Assembly (NCBI GenBank): GCA_019414445.1
Contig: DXMA01000005.1
Coordinates: 8,213-72,212, forward strand
DNA: 64,000 bases
Source of the DNA: Collinsella sp.
GTDB lineage: Bacteria; Actinomycetota; Coriobacteriia; Coriobacteriales; Coriobacteriaceae
Direction: 5' to 3'
How positions within the stretch are numbered: position 1 is the stretch's first letter; every line of letters starts with the position of its first letter. Positions 62,877 through 64,000 of the stretch are shown here, one piece after another. A program made the translations under genes and the position numbers. Under the pieces are notes generated by a model. It had not been told where the DNA came from, did not search any database, and saw only the letters and a list, made by a program, of their open reading frames with translations.

Positions 62877-64000
62877 CTAGAGCACCTCCGTGTAACTGCC
62901 AAAGTAGGTGAAGCTCTCGCACACGTCGTCGATGGAATCGAGCAGGTCATCGAGGGCCTTGCTGCCAAAGGGGCAGTCCAGGTCAAAGTAGAACATAAAC
63001 TCAAAGTCGTGCCCGGGGATGGGGCGGCTCTCGAGCTTGATGAGGTTGATATTGAGCGCGTAGAAGCGCTCGAGTACGCGATAGAGTGCGCCCGGCTCGT
63101 TGGCCGTGGTAATCATGAGCGAGGTGCGGTTGGCGCCGGGGTAGACGCGTGGCTCGCGGCTGATGACGACAAAGCGCGTGTAGTTGTTGTCCGAGTCCTG
63201 GATGTTGGGCTCCAGTACCTCCAGGCCGTAGAGTGCGGCGCAGCTGCGCGATGCGATGGCGGCAACATCGGTGCGCTCGGAGCTGGCGACCATCTCGGCC
63301 GACATGGCCGTGTTGGGGTACTTGGTGGCGTGCAGGTTGTGCGCCTCGATAAAGCCGGCGCTTTGGGCAATGGCCTGGCCGTGGCTGTAGACCTCGCGCA
63401 CGTCGGCGAGTTTGGTGCCGGGCTTGACGAGCAGGTTGTGGTCGATTTTGAGGCGCAACGAGCGCACGATATGGAAGTCGAACTGGGCGAGCAGGTCGTA
63501 GACGGCGTTGACCGAGCCGGCGGTGGAGTTCTCGATGGGCAGCACGCCAAACTCGCAGAAGCCGTCGCGCACGGCGCGCATAACGCCTTCGAAGGTCTCG
63601 AAAAACGCGATGTCGGGCACGTCGAAGAGCTTGCACGCGGCTATCTGGCTATAGGCACCTTCCACACCCTGGCAGGCAACGGTGGCCGTTTGAGGGAAGG
63701 GCGTGTCGGAGGCTGCAGCCGTGGCGTGGGCCTTTTGCGAGACGGTAATGCCCTTGAGTTCGTTGATGTAGCGCTGCTGCTCGGCCTTGCTCATGCTCAT
63801 GAGGAGACGGAACAGGGTGATGGTCTGCGCCTCGTAGCGCTCGGGCGCGCGGCTGGCGAGGTCGTTGAGCTTGGAGCGCTCACGGGCGGGGTCGAAGACG
63901 GCCTTGCCCATCTCGATTTTTGACTTGGCGACCTCGGTGGCAATGTCCATGCGCTCGACAAAGCTGTTGAGGAGCGTGGTGTCGATGCCATCGATGGCCT
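62877..64000 (-). CDS. pheA: Chorismate mutase / prephenate dehydratase (P-protein), N-terminus beyond window
   Basis: At least 373 residues are present. The frame stays open from 63950 through the window edge, reading AIDGIDTTLLNSFVERMDIATEVAKSK, the chorismate mutase helix that begins upstream. Prephenate dehydratase follows with GVEGAYSQIAA, PIENSTAGSVNAVYDLL and NYTRFVVISREP, then an ACT domain with TANEPGALYRVLERF and ESRPIPGHDF, the phenylalanine-binding site. Together they make phenylpyruvate from chorismate with feedback control by phenylalanine. The ATG at 63950 is internal to the mutase domain and is not the true start. Confidence 0.92.
   Translation of the reverse strand, partial: AIDGIDTTLLNSFVERMDIATEVAKSKIEMGKAVFDPARERSKLNDLASRAPERYEAQTITLFRLLMSMSKAEQQRYINELKGITVSQKAHATAAASDTPFPQTATVACQGVEGAYSQIAACKLFDVPDIAFFETFEGVMRAVRDGFCEFGVLPIENSTAGSVNAVYDLLAQFDFHIVRSLRLKIDHNLLVKPGTKLADVREVYSHGQAIAQSAGFIEAHNLHATKYPNTAMSAEMVASSERTDVAAIASRSCAALYGLEVLEPNIQDSDNNYTRFVVISREPRVYPGANRTSLMITTANEPGALYRVLERFYALNINLIKLESRPIPGHDFEFMFYFDLDCPFGSKALDDLLDSIDDVCESFTYFGSYTEVL

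Overview
The window is high-GC Gram-positive chromosome, most like a gut Coriobacteriia such as Collinsella. Pointers are a complete sufCBDSU operon, a GGGtGRT/NifU-like pair, an aroE-aroK fusion beside pheA and aroQ, a BspA-type surface-protein remnant, an MPKTG sortase substrate, and cell-wall enzymes carrying long ricin-type lectin arrays. The genus is inferred from gene content only.

Layout. 1-0.9 kb: tRNA-Lys genes with a duplicated 3' end and terminator, and a truncated DinD-like gene. 1-5.8 kb: a flavoprotein oxidoreductase, the GGGtGRT/NifU-like pair, and a REP-associated tyrosine transposase (RAYT). 5.8-11.7 kb: sufC-B-D-S-U (minus strand) opposite a divergent Rrf2 regulator. 11.7-16.2 kb: a HEPN/MNT toxin-antitoxin pair, a wall-anchored secreted protein and an AAA-ATPase-like protein. 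16.2-21.4 kb: an accessory zone with a decayed BspA-like gene, two zinc-ribbon proteins, an OLD-like ATPase plus TOPRIM-like pair, and an IS30-type transposase remnant. 21.5-33.8 kb: a broken rfbB and three neighbouring secreted ricin-repeat proteins with different wall-acting catalytic modules (L,D-transpeptidase; C39 peptidase; GH25 muramidase plus amidase). Two of the three carry in-frame stop codons.

34-54.5 kb is a mosaic surface-glycan locus. It holds glycosyltransferases, polytopic membrane enzymes, an acyltransferase, an intact rfbB, a LicD/CDP-glycerol pair, an rfbD fragment, a Wzm/Wzt exporter and further transferases. Base composition changes sharply inside it: AT-richer at about 21.5-40.2 and 41.4-45.7 kb, GC-richer at 40.2-41.3 and 46-53.4 kb. 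Two nearly alike GT2 genes (33988-34941 and 53579-54541) bracket it in direct orientation. 54.6-57.9 kb holds a frameshifted second Wzt, tRNA-Arg and a Septu-like ptuAB pair whose ATPase lacks the Walker A lysine. 58.2-61.0 kb holds glf and a DUF4869/P-loop pair. 61.1-64 kb is shikimate/aromatic core metabolism (aroQ, aroE-aroK, pheA), with pheA running off the window.

How it fits together. rfbB, the rfbD relic, glf, tagD/licD and the transferases point to a phosphoglycerol-decorated surface polymer, possibly with rhamnose and galactofuranose, exported by the ABC transporter. The ricin-repeat enzymes are presumably secreted to work on or bind the same envelope. Five separate defence-like or conflict-like modules lie between these blocks.
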